From Atrichornis clamosus (Eukaryota > Chordata > Aves > Passeriformes > Menuridae), in NCBI GenBank assembly GCA_013400975.1, contig WBMZ01011573.1, positions 62,001 through 126,000 of the forward strand: 64,000 nucleotides of DNA, written 5' to 3'. A program made the translations under genes and the position numbers. Within the stretch, counting starts at the first letter, position 1, and the number at the start of each line of letters is the position of its first letter. Under the pieces are notes generated by a model, which saw nothing but the letters and a program-made list of their open reading frames with translations, had not been told where the DNA came from and ran no database searches. Shown here piece by piece: positions 10,601-23,600 of the stretch.

Positions 10601-13399
10601 AACCCAGAAAGAAAACCTGGTGTGTGCTTCTTGTGTGTATCAACTCCACTTGGAGCTTCTGGGCCTCTGGCTGAAGAGGTGGATTCAACTGAGCCCTTGC
10701 TTAAGTCTGCTGGATTTACTCCTTCCTTCATCAGCCGTCCTTCTACATTTCTAGATTCTTCCTGAGTACTCTTAGTCCTCTGCAGCTCTTCTTCAGCCTT
10801 AAAGAGAGCAGAGGCACTCTTCCAGCGTTTTTCCCTGTTTACTTGGACACTAGATAGGTTTTCTTTATTCACGCTTTTCCTTTGTAAAAATTCCTCCTTA
10901 TGGTTTAATAAATTTGGAACCGAGCTAGATTTAAACGAAATGGCATTTCCTGACTTGCTGTTTCTGTCTTCAGGCAAAGAACTGCCACTAGAACCCTGAT
11001 GACTTTTTTGATCCTGTGTAGGTGCTAGATTTTCTGCAGAAGAAAATCTAAATAATGATGAAATAAAGCCTGCCTTCTCATTCCTCTGTTCCGGCTTTGC
11101 TGAAGAACCCAGCCCACTGAAAAAAGGAAGTTTTCCAGTGAAAGGAAATGAGTGCTCTTCCTTTGAAGAACTATTTTGCCTTATATCTTCCTCAGATTTA
11201 TGGCCTTTAAAATATTCAGAAGGACTTTCTTTCGGTCCTTGTTCAGCAGAAGGAAGCAACAATTGACTGAAAGACTTTTTGAGTGGGCTGAAAAAACTTT
11301 CAGATGCAGTCCCCTGATCTTGAGGCTGTGAATTAGGTTCCACATTACCTCTGTTTTGCTTGTTTGCCAGTCCATGGCCTGCTCTGTGTTGATCCTCTGA
11401 GTGATTTGCCGGAGGCTGTTCCCTGGCAGTGGGAGCACCCTCTTTCAAATTGGCATCTGGCTGATTTGTAACAGGATGCAAAACTGGTTGCTTCTGTGGC
11501 ACATCTTGCTGCTTGGGAGCCAAGAGACCATCAAGATTGGCTTTTAGACTGAAGGAACTGACTGAGTTTGTGAGCCTGCCAAAGATGGAAGACACAGAAG
11601 TGCTACTTGCGTTTACCTCTGCCTCACTTCTAGTCTCACTTTTCTGCGCCTCTGGAACAATGCTGCTGGTCCTGGTTGACATCTGTCCAGATGGCGTTTC
11701 GCTCCTTTTTGACTCCTCAACTTTCACAGCCTGGCTGTCCTCCTTGGTGTGCTCCTCTTTTGTGACTTCTTGTTTTGGTGCTTCCTTCTCAGAGAAGATC
11801 TTTAAAGGATTAAACATGCCTAGAACGGAATTCACAACTGAATGCTGGTTCTGCTGGCTGTCGGCAGGAGTTCCTTGTGATTGCTGGGGATGATGAGGTG
11901 TGGAAGCCTTAAGGTCTATCTCAGTGGTTTCTGGCTTGTTGGAGTTTATGTTCTGGGCTCGTTTATCACCACTCACCTGGGATGGTAGCAAAGACTGAAT
12001 GGAGAACTTGGTGTCAGCTTTATTATCTGCTGCCCCTCCAGAAGAAGAACCTTCACTTTTAGACTTACTAGTAAATACATTCAAGATTCCACCTTCTGAT
12101 GAGTTTTTGTTTTCTGTATTCTCTGGAGTGGAAGAAACAAGTTTTTCAACAGAGGCTGTGAGCTGCTTTGTGCTTGACCCCACCTTTTCCGTGAAAGAGC
12201 TGAACAGGGAATTCATTGTATTTTTCACACCTGACAAGTCTGGAAGAGATTCAGATTTGCCCTTGGTAGTCTCCTCTGCAGCAAGATGTTTGGTCTGTTC
12301 AGACTTTTTAGCTTCTACTGAATTATCAGCATTATCCTGCTTTAGTGGCACACTCTCAACATTTTTTTTTGTTTCTGGCAATGTACCAAATTTGCTGATT
12401 TCTTCCTCCTTTTCAGCCAAGTATTCTGAGACTGACTCTACCAGACACTGAAGTTCATCCATCGTGTCTATGTACTCCTCACTGGGTTCTTCAACAGGAG
12501 ACAGTGTTAAGTCTTGCACTGGATGACCATGCTTGCTCTCTTTAGTTTTATGCTTTTTATCAGAGCTAGCCTTTAACTGGGAGCCCACATTTGCAGGGCA
12601 ATTAGCAGTTATGTTTCTCAAATGGCTGATGTCAGAATCACACCATGTTTTTGAAAGTGTAGCCAGTTCCTCCATCTCATCATCTGAAACAGGTGAGTAC
12701 TGGAACTCATCAGAAGCGCTGCTGTCAAATTCCTCAAGGATATCCACAGGCAAAAAAGTGTTCTCTAGCATCCCCATGTGTTTCATGTCCTCACTGTTAC
12801 TCAGCTGAAGTGAGTCCTCATGGTTCATTCCCTGTTTGTTGGGCAGTTTTCCACTTTTAACCATTAACCCGTTTTTGTATGGACGCAAGATCGGATAAGC
12901 AGGCAACTGTTCCTTACTTTCAGAGTTACTGGTGTATTTTCCACTTCTGTCATATACGGGGAAATCATCAATGGGTTCAGAATTAGTTGCCACACCATTG
13001 AAATAAACTGCCTTCTCCCCAGCAAACTGCAGACCTCCATTACTTTGCAGGCTTATTTGTTCTCTGTCTTCAAAATTGTATTGCAGCTTCTTTTTCCTTC
13101 TTCTATCGATTGTAGCATATTCCTGAGGATATCTAGGGACATCTACTGACCCTGACACCAGACACACATTTTGGCAGCACCTTGATCTTTCACAGTGATT
13201 GAAATTTTCTCTTTTTGAGAGAGTTTGCATCTTTTTTATGTTTTTCTCATGCCAACTTCTAGTTTTATGAGTTTTTTCTAAGAATTCCTCTATTAGCAGT
13301 TTTCCTAGCTCTTCATAGTTACTCTCCTGTTCCTCTTCTCCATCTTCAGTGTTAAATGGAATGATCCTGACTCTTTCATTTCTAGCTAGAGGTCCTTGT
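4639..13399 (-). CDS. UNC13B: Giant alternative UNC13B exon, 2,919 codons plus stop
   Basis: An uninterrupted reading frame of about 8.76 kb. The acceptor (long pyrimidine run, then CATCTTAG) lies just above 13399, and the first base completes an AGA codon with the exon 8 donor, so it continues the UNC13B frame as I-R-QGPLARNERVRIIPFN. Open-frame sequence between 13400 and 13572 is intronic. Content (numbering Q=1): a Cys cluster and basic RRRKKK patch near residues 65-105; long Ser/Lys/Glu/Pro/Gln-rich, probably disordered stretches; over 20 short Phe/Leu clusters; a Tyr/Trp-rich acidic island around residues 1130-1415; PxDLS-like motifs at residues 1214, 1268, 1413 and 1449; and acidic C-terminal sequence ending RLVTNEA-stop. 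Size and openness make chance impossible. I recall long UNC13B isoforms in vertebrate annotation but could not verify homology. Its 3' end is unsettled: the stop may be terminal, or a donor may exist that I missed. Confidence 0.88.
6922..6993 (-). repeat. Two-copy 36-bp in-frame tandem repeat in the giant exon
   Basis: Two adjacent near-identical 36-base units encode EESGLEKLPQTS and EESGLEKLPQTE. They differ in only a few bases, so the duplication is recent. The length is a multiple of three, so the frame is kept. Confidence 0.92.
7201..7320 (-). repeat. Two-copy 60-bp in-frame tandem repeat in the giant exon
   Basis: Two adjacent 60-base units encode related 20-residue blocks containing TAPGQDNNTKPAKPVNSK and TAPRQESNAKPAKTVSSK. 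The copies have diverged more than the 36-bp pair, indicating an older duplication. The frame is kept. Confidence 0.9.
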
Positions 13400-16300
13400 C
13401 TAAGATGAGAAATAAAGGGAGTGGGAGGGAAAGGAAGAGAGGCAGCGAAAAAAAACAGGAAGGGAAAAATAACAGTTTTTTTAAAAGCTATAGAAAGGAC
13501 AGAAAAAATAGTAATGGAAAAACATGCATTAAATAAACGAAAATTAAAATCAGAAACATTCAGAAATAACAAAATTGAAAACCTGCCAATCTACCACCAT
13601 TACATTTCAATCAAATAGTCAAAAAAAGCAGCATGGGTTGTGAGATTCCACCAGTTATGTCTGCACAAAAATTAGAAATGCGTTTCTGAGGGAGAACAGC
13701 TTTTTGTGATCAAGTGAGGGCACACAGCTTAGGCTGTACCAGTACTCTGCTGTAGCTTTTTTAGGCATGCTGAAAAGAAGTCACTTATTGCAGTAACAGG
13801 ACTACTTTGAGATACAGTGCCCACACCCACGTTCCACTATGCTGTGCCTGCATTTCGGTCACTCTAGGCTGCAGACTTTGTTTCAGCAGTATTCATAATG
13901 CACACAGGGATTCTGTGTCTCCCAGGGGTGGCTACAGAGCAGACGTTTCATCTAAAGACTTGGGAGTCACTGGACTTCAAGCAAGTGGGGGCAGGGGACA
14001 AATGCAAACCATGCACACCAGCAACATGAGGTGATTCAGCTACTCTATCATTCCTCTTTGCTGGAAGAGTTCTCTCTAATGGCCTCGAGGTGCCTCTATC
14101 AACACAAGGTTAAGATTCTCAGAGCTGTTACTGGATCAGAAGGCAAAACAAAACAGGGGCGCTGGATATGAGCCCATCATAAGCCTCAGATGCCTTCAGG
14201 ATCCGTACTTCCCATTCATAATGCATCTACACAGATCCAGCAGTTTGTACTTGTCCATTGTTGGAGAATGGATTAAAGCTGTGAAACAGTCTGATGCTTC
14301 CTAGAAACCTAAGTAAATGACCCTTGGGATTTTGGTATTAATTCCTAGCCCTTGCTTTAGTGCTGCATTTCCACCAGTATCAGCTAACTTAACACTAATT
14401 GGAAAGATGCTCATTACTTTAAATGAGTCCTGTTACACACAGTTTAGAACACTTACTACACTTCTTGCTCACAATTTTAAACCATTAACTGAAATAATTT
14501 TCTTTCAAAAGCTAACAGAATTTTAAAGATTCCCAGGGCCACCATTGTTACTGGATCAAGCCCTTCCAAAACTCAGTTGAAGGCAACGGGAGCTACATGA
14601 ATGCCTGAAGAGCCATTATCCGTAAATGCTGAATCAAAAATTGACTAATTTAGGCATCAAGGAAATTACTTTTCTTTCTAATTGAGTTCCTTCCCCTGTA
14701 TGTGTTTCCCCTGCTCTTCCACAAAGCATCCCTTTTACTAGAAATAAAGCAATTATGAGGAATCCAACATATGAGAGGAGAAAAAGACATCAGCCCAGAA
14801 TTTAACTACTACAGATCTGAAAAAGAGCTGAGGCAAGCAGCGAGTATCAGCTGGAAGGCACCACAGGACCACTTCACAGCAGCAACAGTGTGGAGACAGG
14901 CACACAGGTGCAGAAAGGGCAACCCACCTTTCTGACAGATCTAGAGAGACTCAGATGTGGGCCCTAGGTCAGTATGGCCACTACCAGTGGAATCTATGTT
15001 ATCACACCACCTTGGGAGCAAATAGAGCAAGAGTAGGGAGACATGGAGGACAAACAGTTAAAGAAAATGAGCATTGCAAAGAAAAGGTAGTGCTTAAACA
15101 AAAAAAATCAGAGGGGAGGATGTCTGCTATTCTGAAGCCAAACTTGCTGTTGGCAGCAAAACACACTCCAAGGACAAATAAGAATATTGTTTGTCATCCT
15201 TAGGAAAGGGTGGAAGAAAATTCATGTAGTTCTATCAAAGGAATATGATCACATCTAAGAGCTAATAAAGAGAATCAGAATTTCTCATCAAATACTGTAG
15301 GAAAAGAACCCAGGGATTAAAACAGACAGTTTCAACTGAGGGATTTTGGCACTGACAACAACTTTTTGCCCAGTTCAAGACATGTTCTGGCAGGTTCTTG
15401 TATGGTTACTCTGGATCTGCCCAAGATAGCCTCCTACAAGCCACCATTCCTCAGCAACCACTAACTGCAGTCTGCCAGGAACACTGATTTCATCAGGTAA
15501 CTGCCTGGTCCACAGCACTGAGAGCTGCTAGGACCAAAAATCAAACAAAATTTGGTTTTGCCATACTCAGCTACAACTTTGTTTTGAAAATATTTAAGAT
15601 CTACCCACTGCTTCTTTTCAGCCAGCTTGTTAGAAATACCTTTCTGGTAAGTAAGAGAATCCCACGTAGCTTCTTTGGAAAGCTTATTTGCATATTTTAA
15701 GTTTTAAGATTAAAAAAGCAGCAAAAAATCTTGTTGGCCATGTGGAAAATGCACATGGGAACAGGAATGCTCAGATCACCATCTAGGACTCACATTTCTG
15801 GACTGAAAGTAATTTTAGACCATAGCACACTACAAAGCTCATAGTTTTAAAGCAAATTTTATCAGTGCTGATCCTTTCATATCAATATCTTCAGGAAATC
15901 AGAAAAAAAAATAGAAATATATTCCAGCTTGGTATTCTCTAACAATTCAAACTAGAAGTGTTTCTTTGGAAGGTCTGACAAAGACATTTATCCATTAGAT
16001 ACAGATAGAAGTTTATATACATGCTGACTGCAAGCAAGGTGAGCCATGAAAAACTACTTGTATTGTCAACACCACCCCAAGAAGTCCCACAACAGCAAAA
16101 ATACACAGCCACCATTGACTTTCCCTGGCTGGGGGCCCAACAGCACTGTTCAGTTCAGTTCTCCCACAAAGAAAAAGCCTCAGCTCATCATCAGACTCTC
16201 AGTTAGGTCTTCAGCAATTTTATCACTGCAAACCAGCAGCACAGACTCACTTGGGAAAGGAAATAACTTTCTTATATAATACATTTAATGAACTAGGAAT

Positions 16301-17393
16301 AGAGCACTAGGAATGACACATCACGCTGCAGTAAATGTATTTTGTTGGCACATTTGCCTCTATTCTTGAAACCTCAATAACAGTAATAACATCAAATGTT
16401 ACCATTAAACTTCACCCTCTACCATTAATGACCATACACCAAGAAGAGCAAAATTAGCCTCAGTCACAGACCCCTGAGGACAACTGATTTCAGGTTCAGG
16501 CTTCAGCAAACAAGAATGTTCTCACCACAGCAGATAAGGTAGAACAAATCAGTTATAAAACATCTAAAACTCTGCGCCTCTAACTGTGATAATGCTTAAG
16601 TAACTGCCTGTTCCTTCCACACCAAAGGCAGAAGCAGCAGCAGCATGACCTATTCTGCACACCCACTCTTACCAAGCTGACCAGCACTATCCAAAATCTT
16701 CCTACACAACCACCTCTAGTTCACACACATTGAGCCTGGTAAGTTAATGCTATAATGCTCAATACTTAAGTTAAAAACAGTTGCGAAACTACTGATTTAT
16801 GGTAAAAAAAAAATAATTTAGAGCAAGTAAGCTATCTCTCATAGAGCTCAAAGTACAACAGAGAGAAAAGAGAAAGCACACCGTTCAACAGTCTTATATG
16901 ATAACAGGAACAAAAGAAAAAAACCCAACAACAACAACTAATCAGTTACACACTTTCTTCTTGAATACATTGTTTTGGCAAAGCTAATGGAACTGGAGCT
17001 AATCCAGAACAAAAAATAAATCTGCACCAAGAAAGAAGCTCCCAGTAGGATAGCTCTGCTGGACTGTGCTTCACTGGCTTGGGAGGCACACCTTTGCAAT
17101 GGTACCAGAGCAACCAACTACCCCCTACCGTGGCCTTCAAAGGGCATGGGGAATGACCTCAAAGTTGATCATATCTTTCAAAGGTAACTCCCTGAACTGC
17201 TGGATCTGGTGTAACACATAGCCTCCTGTGTTTTTCCTGGTTCACAGCGGAACCCCAGTGTTAACAACACAAATAACACCTACCTATCAGAAGACTTTTA
17301 GAGCCCTTGACCTGCCCTCCCCTGCCAGCACAACAACCGTGGTCTGCCACGGAAAAACAACGGGAAAAGGAGCGCTACCCATGAGACACCCAC
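13400..17393 (-). other. UNC13B: Intron upstream of the giant exon
   Basis: A 4.0-kb intron from the exon 8 donor GTGGGT to the giant-exon acceptor. The last roughly 170 bases before the acceptor happen to be open in frame, but their translation is a pyrimidine-tract hydrophobic run (Phe/Leu/Ile) and is not taken as coding. No recognised repeat. Confidence 0.75.
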
Positions 17394-17616
17394 CTGATGG
17401 CCACGTGCTCCCGGTAATCCAGATCGTAATTCTGCAGGGAGTCAGCACAGGAGTCCCGCAGGACCCCTTGCTGCTGCAGGCGGGACGGGCCCGTGAACTG
17501 GTGCACGGAGGCGTTGGGCTGTGCCGTGGTGTGGTACGGAGGGGGGATGCTGCTGCTGGTCTCGCTGCGGTAGTCACTGTCCCGGTCATCCACGGCACTG
17601 TCACCATCCTCGAAGG
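17394..17616 (-). CDS. UNC13B: UNC13B exon 8 (linker with Ser/Tyr-rich segment; alternative splice hub)
   Basis: A 223-bp exon with acceptor GTCTCCTAG and donor ATCAG|GTGGGT, entering in phase 1 and leaving in phase 2. It encodes (S)[20 protein letters not shown], then a [17 protein letters not shown] stretch, and ends [16 protein letters not shown]. All of this aligns with human Munc13-2 ([28 protein letters not shown]...SYDLDYPERRAI). The phase-2 end can join either the giant exon (AG|A, Arg) or exon 2685-3011 (AG|T, Ser), so this donor is where the two isoforms diverge. Confidence 0.96.
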
Positions 17617-20600
17617 CTAGGAGACAAAACCAGTTAAGGGCACAGCTCTCTGAGGTTGCCTCGCTGGGACAGTGAAGCCCATTTTTGGAAGAATGACAGC
17701 AAACCACTATTTCTGCTGTGGTTGTATCTCCATGTGGGAGCTGGCTATAACCTCCAGTTCTCTAAAGTGTGCACCACGGAACTGCAATCATTGGAAACAA
17801 ACCCTCCTTTCCCTCTTCCTATCATAGGAGTTTAACTCTCTTTAGTCATTACTAATTAGCAGAGTAACACAGTTTTATTTAAAACAAATTTTAAAACCCC
17901 ACAACAAACCAACAACACCAACAAAAAACCCCAGCATCTAAAATTCCAGGTACTTTTCTGCTGCCAAAATGAACCTTTAGATGTTGGAAATGGAAAAAAA
18001 AAACCAAATCCAAAACCATTTCTTTATGGAAAGGAGCTTTTTCTGAAAACTTTTCAATCTTTACGCTGCAATAATGTCTTTTCTTCTCAGCATTCGTAAC
18101 CAGAACTTTCATGTTCTAGACAGTTTTTTCCGTGCCTTTTTTTCTTCTTTTTTTTGTAAAAGTATCAGTTTAAGTTAAGAGAAATGAATGTAGAGTACTC
18201 AGCAGGAAAATCAGAAGAACTGGGGGAGCAGTTGTGCTTATAAACAATTATACTAGTTCTTATGGGGGAAAATTGCTACATTTACCACATACAGGTAAAT
18301 TAGCTTAAGTATAGGACTTAACACTAATAATAACTATCACAAAGGAAAAAGCTCCTTTCCAGTGAGTCCCTCTCCCTGCTGAAACACTTTTGCTTCTTAA
18401 CCCTTCAGGAAAGGAAAATGCCAAGTTATAGTGAGGAAAGGTATCAAAAATATGGCTGTGTATGGTTGTACAGGATGTATTATCTTTGCAAGCTTAAAGT
18501 GAAATACACACACACACCACAGGGCAGTGGAGTGCACCCTTAACATGCTTGAAACAAAAGAAAATAAGGATCAGCCATTATTCATTCTCTACGCCATGGA
18601 AAGTCTGTCTAAAAAGGACAATCAAATTAAAACCCTCTCTGGTGAGTTATCCAATGGTGTGTGTCCTACACAGTCATCGACCATGAGAATGAACAATAAA
18701 AGTGAAAGTACTTTTTAAAGTGCCAGATCCTTAAAATCTGCAGCATTTAAGTGCTGAAATTCCAAGCAGATGGAATGCAGCATCAGGGAACACCTTTTTC
18801 TTCCACTGGTGCTTCCCATACCTCTAATTCCATTTACATTTTTTTAATCTGAGGTAAAATTTGACCTTGGTGATCTTTTCAGTTCCTTCACAATACAGTA
18901 AAATTAGTGCCCTGAAGTGTATGGAAGAGGAGAAAAGAAGAGCAGCCGAAAACATGTCTGCAAAATACGGGTCACTAGAAAAAGCCCGGCTCTACACTCT
19001 TGAGTAGAACCAATTCAATTTGATTGTCCACACCAAAAATGCTTTTTAGCAGTTTAAAGGCTGCAGAGTTCTTGTCAGTCTCTAGTCAACTGAATAGAAA
19101 TGAATAGCAATCATATGCTGCTTTATTCAGCTTTATTAAAAGCACAGTGTCCATCAATTTTATCACAGTTCAGTGCTTAGGAAAAGCATTCAAGATCTAC
19201 TACACAGAAATGATTTCATATGCCAAAGTGCCAAACCCCTCTGAGGAGCACCAAACTTTCAGCCTGTGGAGCAAGGGCCGATCTATTTGTCAATCACGAG
19301 GCTCACACTGTTCTCAGAAGAACAACCACCTATTACTCAGCTGAGCAATGTCATTGTCATTGCTCAACACTTGAGCCATTACCATCTAATGAACAATAAT
19401 TACTTCTATTGGGACAGAAACACTCTGTTCCAAAGAGTCTTTTATCGCCTCACTTTGCTGCTCAACTAATTTCTTTGTCCCATCAGATGTAACTGTCATT
19501 TAAGGTAAAGCCCAAGTAACTCTGGCGATGGAAAGTTCTTCAGCTGTGGCTGCATAATCATCACAGCACCTGTAGAGGCTGAAGGCAGCCTAACTGAGAT
19601 ACAGGTTTGGGATCTAGTAAAAGCCACCAGACCAACAGTTTCTGGGATAAACAATTTAGTTAACGTCAAAAGTATTACAAAAATTCCAAACCAGTAGTAC
19701 AATTGTCCGGGTAAGAAAAACACAGATTACAGTGACTCACTGAGCATGCAAAGACTTACATAGTAATGATTATCAGGAAGCAGGACACTGCTTCTATAGG
19801 TCAGCAACTCTGCCCAACTGACAGGCTCAGAAAATTCCAAGTGAGTCAGACTGTTGCAGAAGCACTATCTGGATTTGTTAACTAGGCATCGCATCTCACC
19901 TCTGCACTATCATATGAAAATTTCCCACACAAACCACAGTATCTCTAAGCAACATCCAAAAATAGCAGATTAGCTTAAATGTTAATCAAACATTTAGAGC
20001 ATATATGTTTATAAAAGCTGACACCAGAATTTCTCAGAGTTCTTACCACTTTTTAGCATGAGGACGTCTCTTTGAGGTCATGACACAAAATGCCTCCCTG
20101 AGGCATGTTTAAAGGATGCAAGGCTCCATGAGGAAGGAACGTGTTTTTTCTCTGATGTATGCCCCCTGAACCCAACAGCATCCATAGATGTTAATACCAG
20201 ACAGAAATCCTCAACTGACTCATAAATAAGAGCCAACTCGAAAAACTCTTATTCATGCTGAACTGCAACTTCCCTATGAGCAATCTCACTTTATCTAACA
20301 GAAGTGCTCTCAAATGAAGACATTGCTCAGCCTGATCAAAAGCATCAAAACCTTGCCCATATGTGGCTTATAGCACACATTTCCTTTGCAAAAAATTATT
20401 TTGTGAAATGCCAACATATAGCAATGATCCCATTCATTAACATACTTGACACAAATTTTAATGAAGCAAGAGACTGACAAGAGCTTACAGAATTGGCTTT
20501 GGGGATGCAATGCCCCTTCAAATGGAGGCATTACAGCACATGTTTCGGCAAAATAGCCCTCACAACACACATGGTGTGATAAATTCAAGTACTATTTTCT

Positions 20601-23600
20601 TCAAACAGATGATACAAGTCTTCCGTAAGTGAAGTTGGAGCTTAGCCTCAGTCTCCGAAGATCAGTTAAATTAGTAACGAGACACATAACAAAAAACACA
20701 AAATTGTTTTACCCCAGTTTGAGAAATTTCACATATACCAAAGAGCTCTCAAGGGATGACGACTGTCACCGGACCCACTGTGTAGACAGCTGTGGGTGAG
20801 GCTGAAGGGGCAGGGCAGAAGCATGCTGTTCACATTCCGTAATTGAATATTCATGCATATAGGCAGCATAAGAAAACCCACTGGGTACTCACATCACACA
20901 GTAGGGTTTTTTTGGAATGGGGAAAACCAAGAAAGGAGATGCCTTCTCTACCTAGTATTCCTCCTCCTTATACCTGCCCCCAGAAGTTATTGCACAACTA
21001 CTGCAGGGTAGAGCACATACAGCTTTTAGTATCTCAACCTCAAAAGCACTTCGATAGTCCTGCTATGCCAGCTCAACTAGACACATTTAGCCTCTGGCAA
21101 CTTTCTTTAAATCAAACTTCAGGACATGAAGGAAAGCAAACAGCAAAATTATTACAGGTGGCTGGATGAATGCACCTGAAGAAGTGTTTTTGTTGGTTTA
21201 AGGTCCCAATGCACAGCAGGAGCTCGTCTCAAAAGATTGTATTCAGTTGAAATTGCCTCCTGCTTTTCTAGCACAATGTGTCATCAGCCCCTGGGAGCTG
21301 AGGTCCAGTCCTCCAAGCTTAGTTATCCTCCACAAACTTGAGCAAAATCTTGGACAAAAGCAAAATCCTCACTAGTTCTCCAAAACAAGCACCGAGCTTT
21401 TCACAGCTTTTGTCTATTTCTATAATGGTAGAAGAGAATAAAGTGTACTAACTGAAGAAATGACTTCCAGTCCAAGTCAGCAAAGGTCTCCGCCAGCTCC
21501 ACACCAAGGGCCTTTGCAATTCAACCATTTAAACTTCTTTTCATGATAGCTGCCAACAGCTTCTTTCCTGAAGTCTCAGATCCCACTGCTCCATTGTCTA
21601 ATGAATCACTGGTCACTTCTGACAATCATACCACTTCCTAAAATCTCATAATCAAAATTCATACTAGTTTAAAGAGGCCTACAGAACAAAAAAAATCTCA
21701 AAAGGACACAAGGGTAACTTCTGAAGCTCTTTTATAACTCTCTATGCTAAAAACTCCTAGGTTTTGAGAAATTATTTAGATGCAACTTTTCAAGTTGTTA
21801 GTTCATAGTATTGCTCTCATCACTTTAAAATACATTAGAATTCACATAATTTTAGGACATCAAGTTTGCAGTAGTAAGTCTTCAGTTTAAGAGCTTTCAC
21901 AATCCTGTTTTTCCCTCTTGAAAATACTCTGCTGCTGAAACACTCAAAAGCCAAGAACTGACAGGCTGAAGTGCAAAGACATCTACCCTACTTCTTCAAG
22001 CCTTTCCCTTTCCTAAAATGAAACCAGGTCAGCAGTACAAGATGTCCCTCTCCTAAAGTGCCCTCTGCCCATCTAGTAAGGGTCTGGCCTACAACGCTTC
22101 CCCTGCAAGAAGCTCTCACCAGCAAAGAGCTTTTCAGCTACAAACATGCTGTTTCTGTTGCTTCCTTCTCAGCTGATGTTTAAAGTTTACAATTAGAACT
22201 GTATTTTTCATTACATTGTCAAGACAATGCAGTTCACTTGGAAGTGTCATCAACACTGTCCAAGCCTGCCTGTAAGGATGCTAACATGATTTCAAAGAGG
22301 ACAGCACAGCAAGGATGAAGGAAAATGAAGGACTCATGATTACAAGTACCTTTTAAAGCAAAAACACCACACACCAACTACAGATAAACAGGAGAAATAC
22401 CCCTGCACAACCCTCTCAGAACTCTCACTGACTAATGCCTAAGTACCCCATTTCCCTCCCAAATATCCAAACTTGGAAAATAAAGCTATTTAGGACACCA
22501 ATCTTTGTTTTGGTAGTGTAAAAAAGTTAGTTAGTTACCTCTCAGTTATCCTACCACACCTCTTAGCATAACTCCAGACAATTGAGACATCCAGCACTGG
22601 CAGCACAAGCAAGTTGGTTCACAAAGAACTGACATTTGATCAAAGACAGGCGAACAAAGAGGATAAAAATATTGAGGGAGAGGAAATGGGGAAGTCACTG
22701 GTGGAAGACTTGCAGAATGCAGAACAGATCCATGTACGAAACGCACTTTAACATTAACTGGACATTAGACTCAGAGGCAGTAAGGGCATCCTCTCCAAAT
22801 TTCATTACATAAAAAATGGAAAAGCACAAGTCAGAATCTCCTCCCTGCTGGATGCAGTCACAGTGATTTTCCTCTGCATGTTCCACTAAGCAACACTCTC
22901 ATTCTTGGCTTTTATGCAGGGAACACACACCTTCATTTTAAGACTGATGGATCAACCCTTGCAGGTCCCTACAGACCACAAAAGCCACACACTGTATCTT
23001 GAGCAGAAGCCTTGCCTCTTGGGGCCTGTAGCACTTTCAGAAAGTCAAGATGTTTCATGTACATTTTCTGGAAAAAAGAACAAAAATTTTGCGGCCTAAC
23101 CGCAAAAGAAGTTACCACATCAGTCTTCAGGTGTGGCATCAGCCCTACAGATCACAGACAGCTGCAGAATCTGAATTTTACCAGTCCAAGGCTGGTAAGC
23201 ACTGGTTAAAGCAAAGCCCTGCTACTTTTGCCATAATACTGTCTCACTGAGGTTGAATACAATACAATACCTACAACCTCACTGGTGTGCACCAGCCATT
23301 TCTGCTTCGAGATTTACTCCTATTTGTTGTATTTGGAATTGTGTCCACACACTGTGTCTTTGTATCTTAGTGTGACAATGACTACAGATTCCCTTGTGTT
23401 TTTCCATTACTCCAAATGTGGGCTTCCATAGGTATGAAGACCAACATGAAAGATGTACACAAGCAGAAAACTAGAATCACTTTTACAGGAAAAGAATAAT
23501 AGTCCAATTCTGCCACCATGCCCTCAAATTTCAGTAGAAGCCACAAGCAATTCATTTAAAACATGACCAAAACAAAGCTAAAAAGTGAAAAAATGAGCAG

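Noticed and set aside
4704..12808. Many plus-strand and alternate-frame open frames inside the giant exon
   Set aside because: They are antisense or frame-shifted shadows of a long open minus-strand frame with Ser/Glu/Lys-rich codons; none shows a recognisable domain.
13400..13572. Upstream extension of the giant open frame starting with a Met at 13572
   Set aside because: The translation is a hydrophobic pyrimidine-tract run and a good acceptor (CATCTTAG) sits exactly at the point where UNC13B phase is restored. Treated as intron.
17228..17707. Alternate-frame open frames over exon 8
   Set aside because: Shadows of exon 8; only the minus frame giving [10 protein letters not shown] matches Munc13-2.
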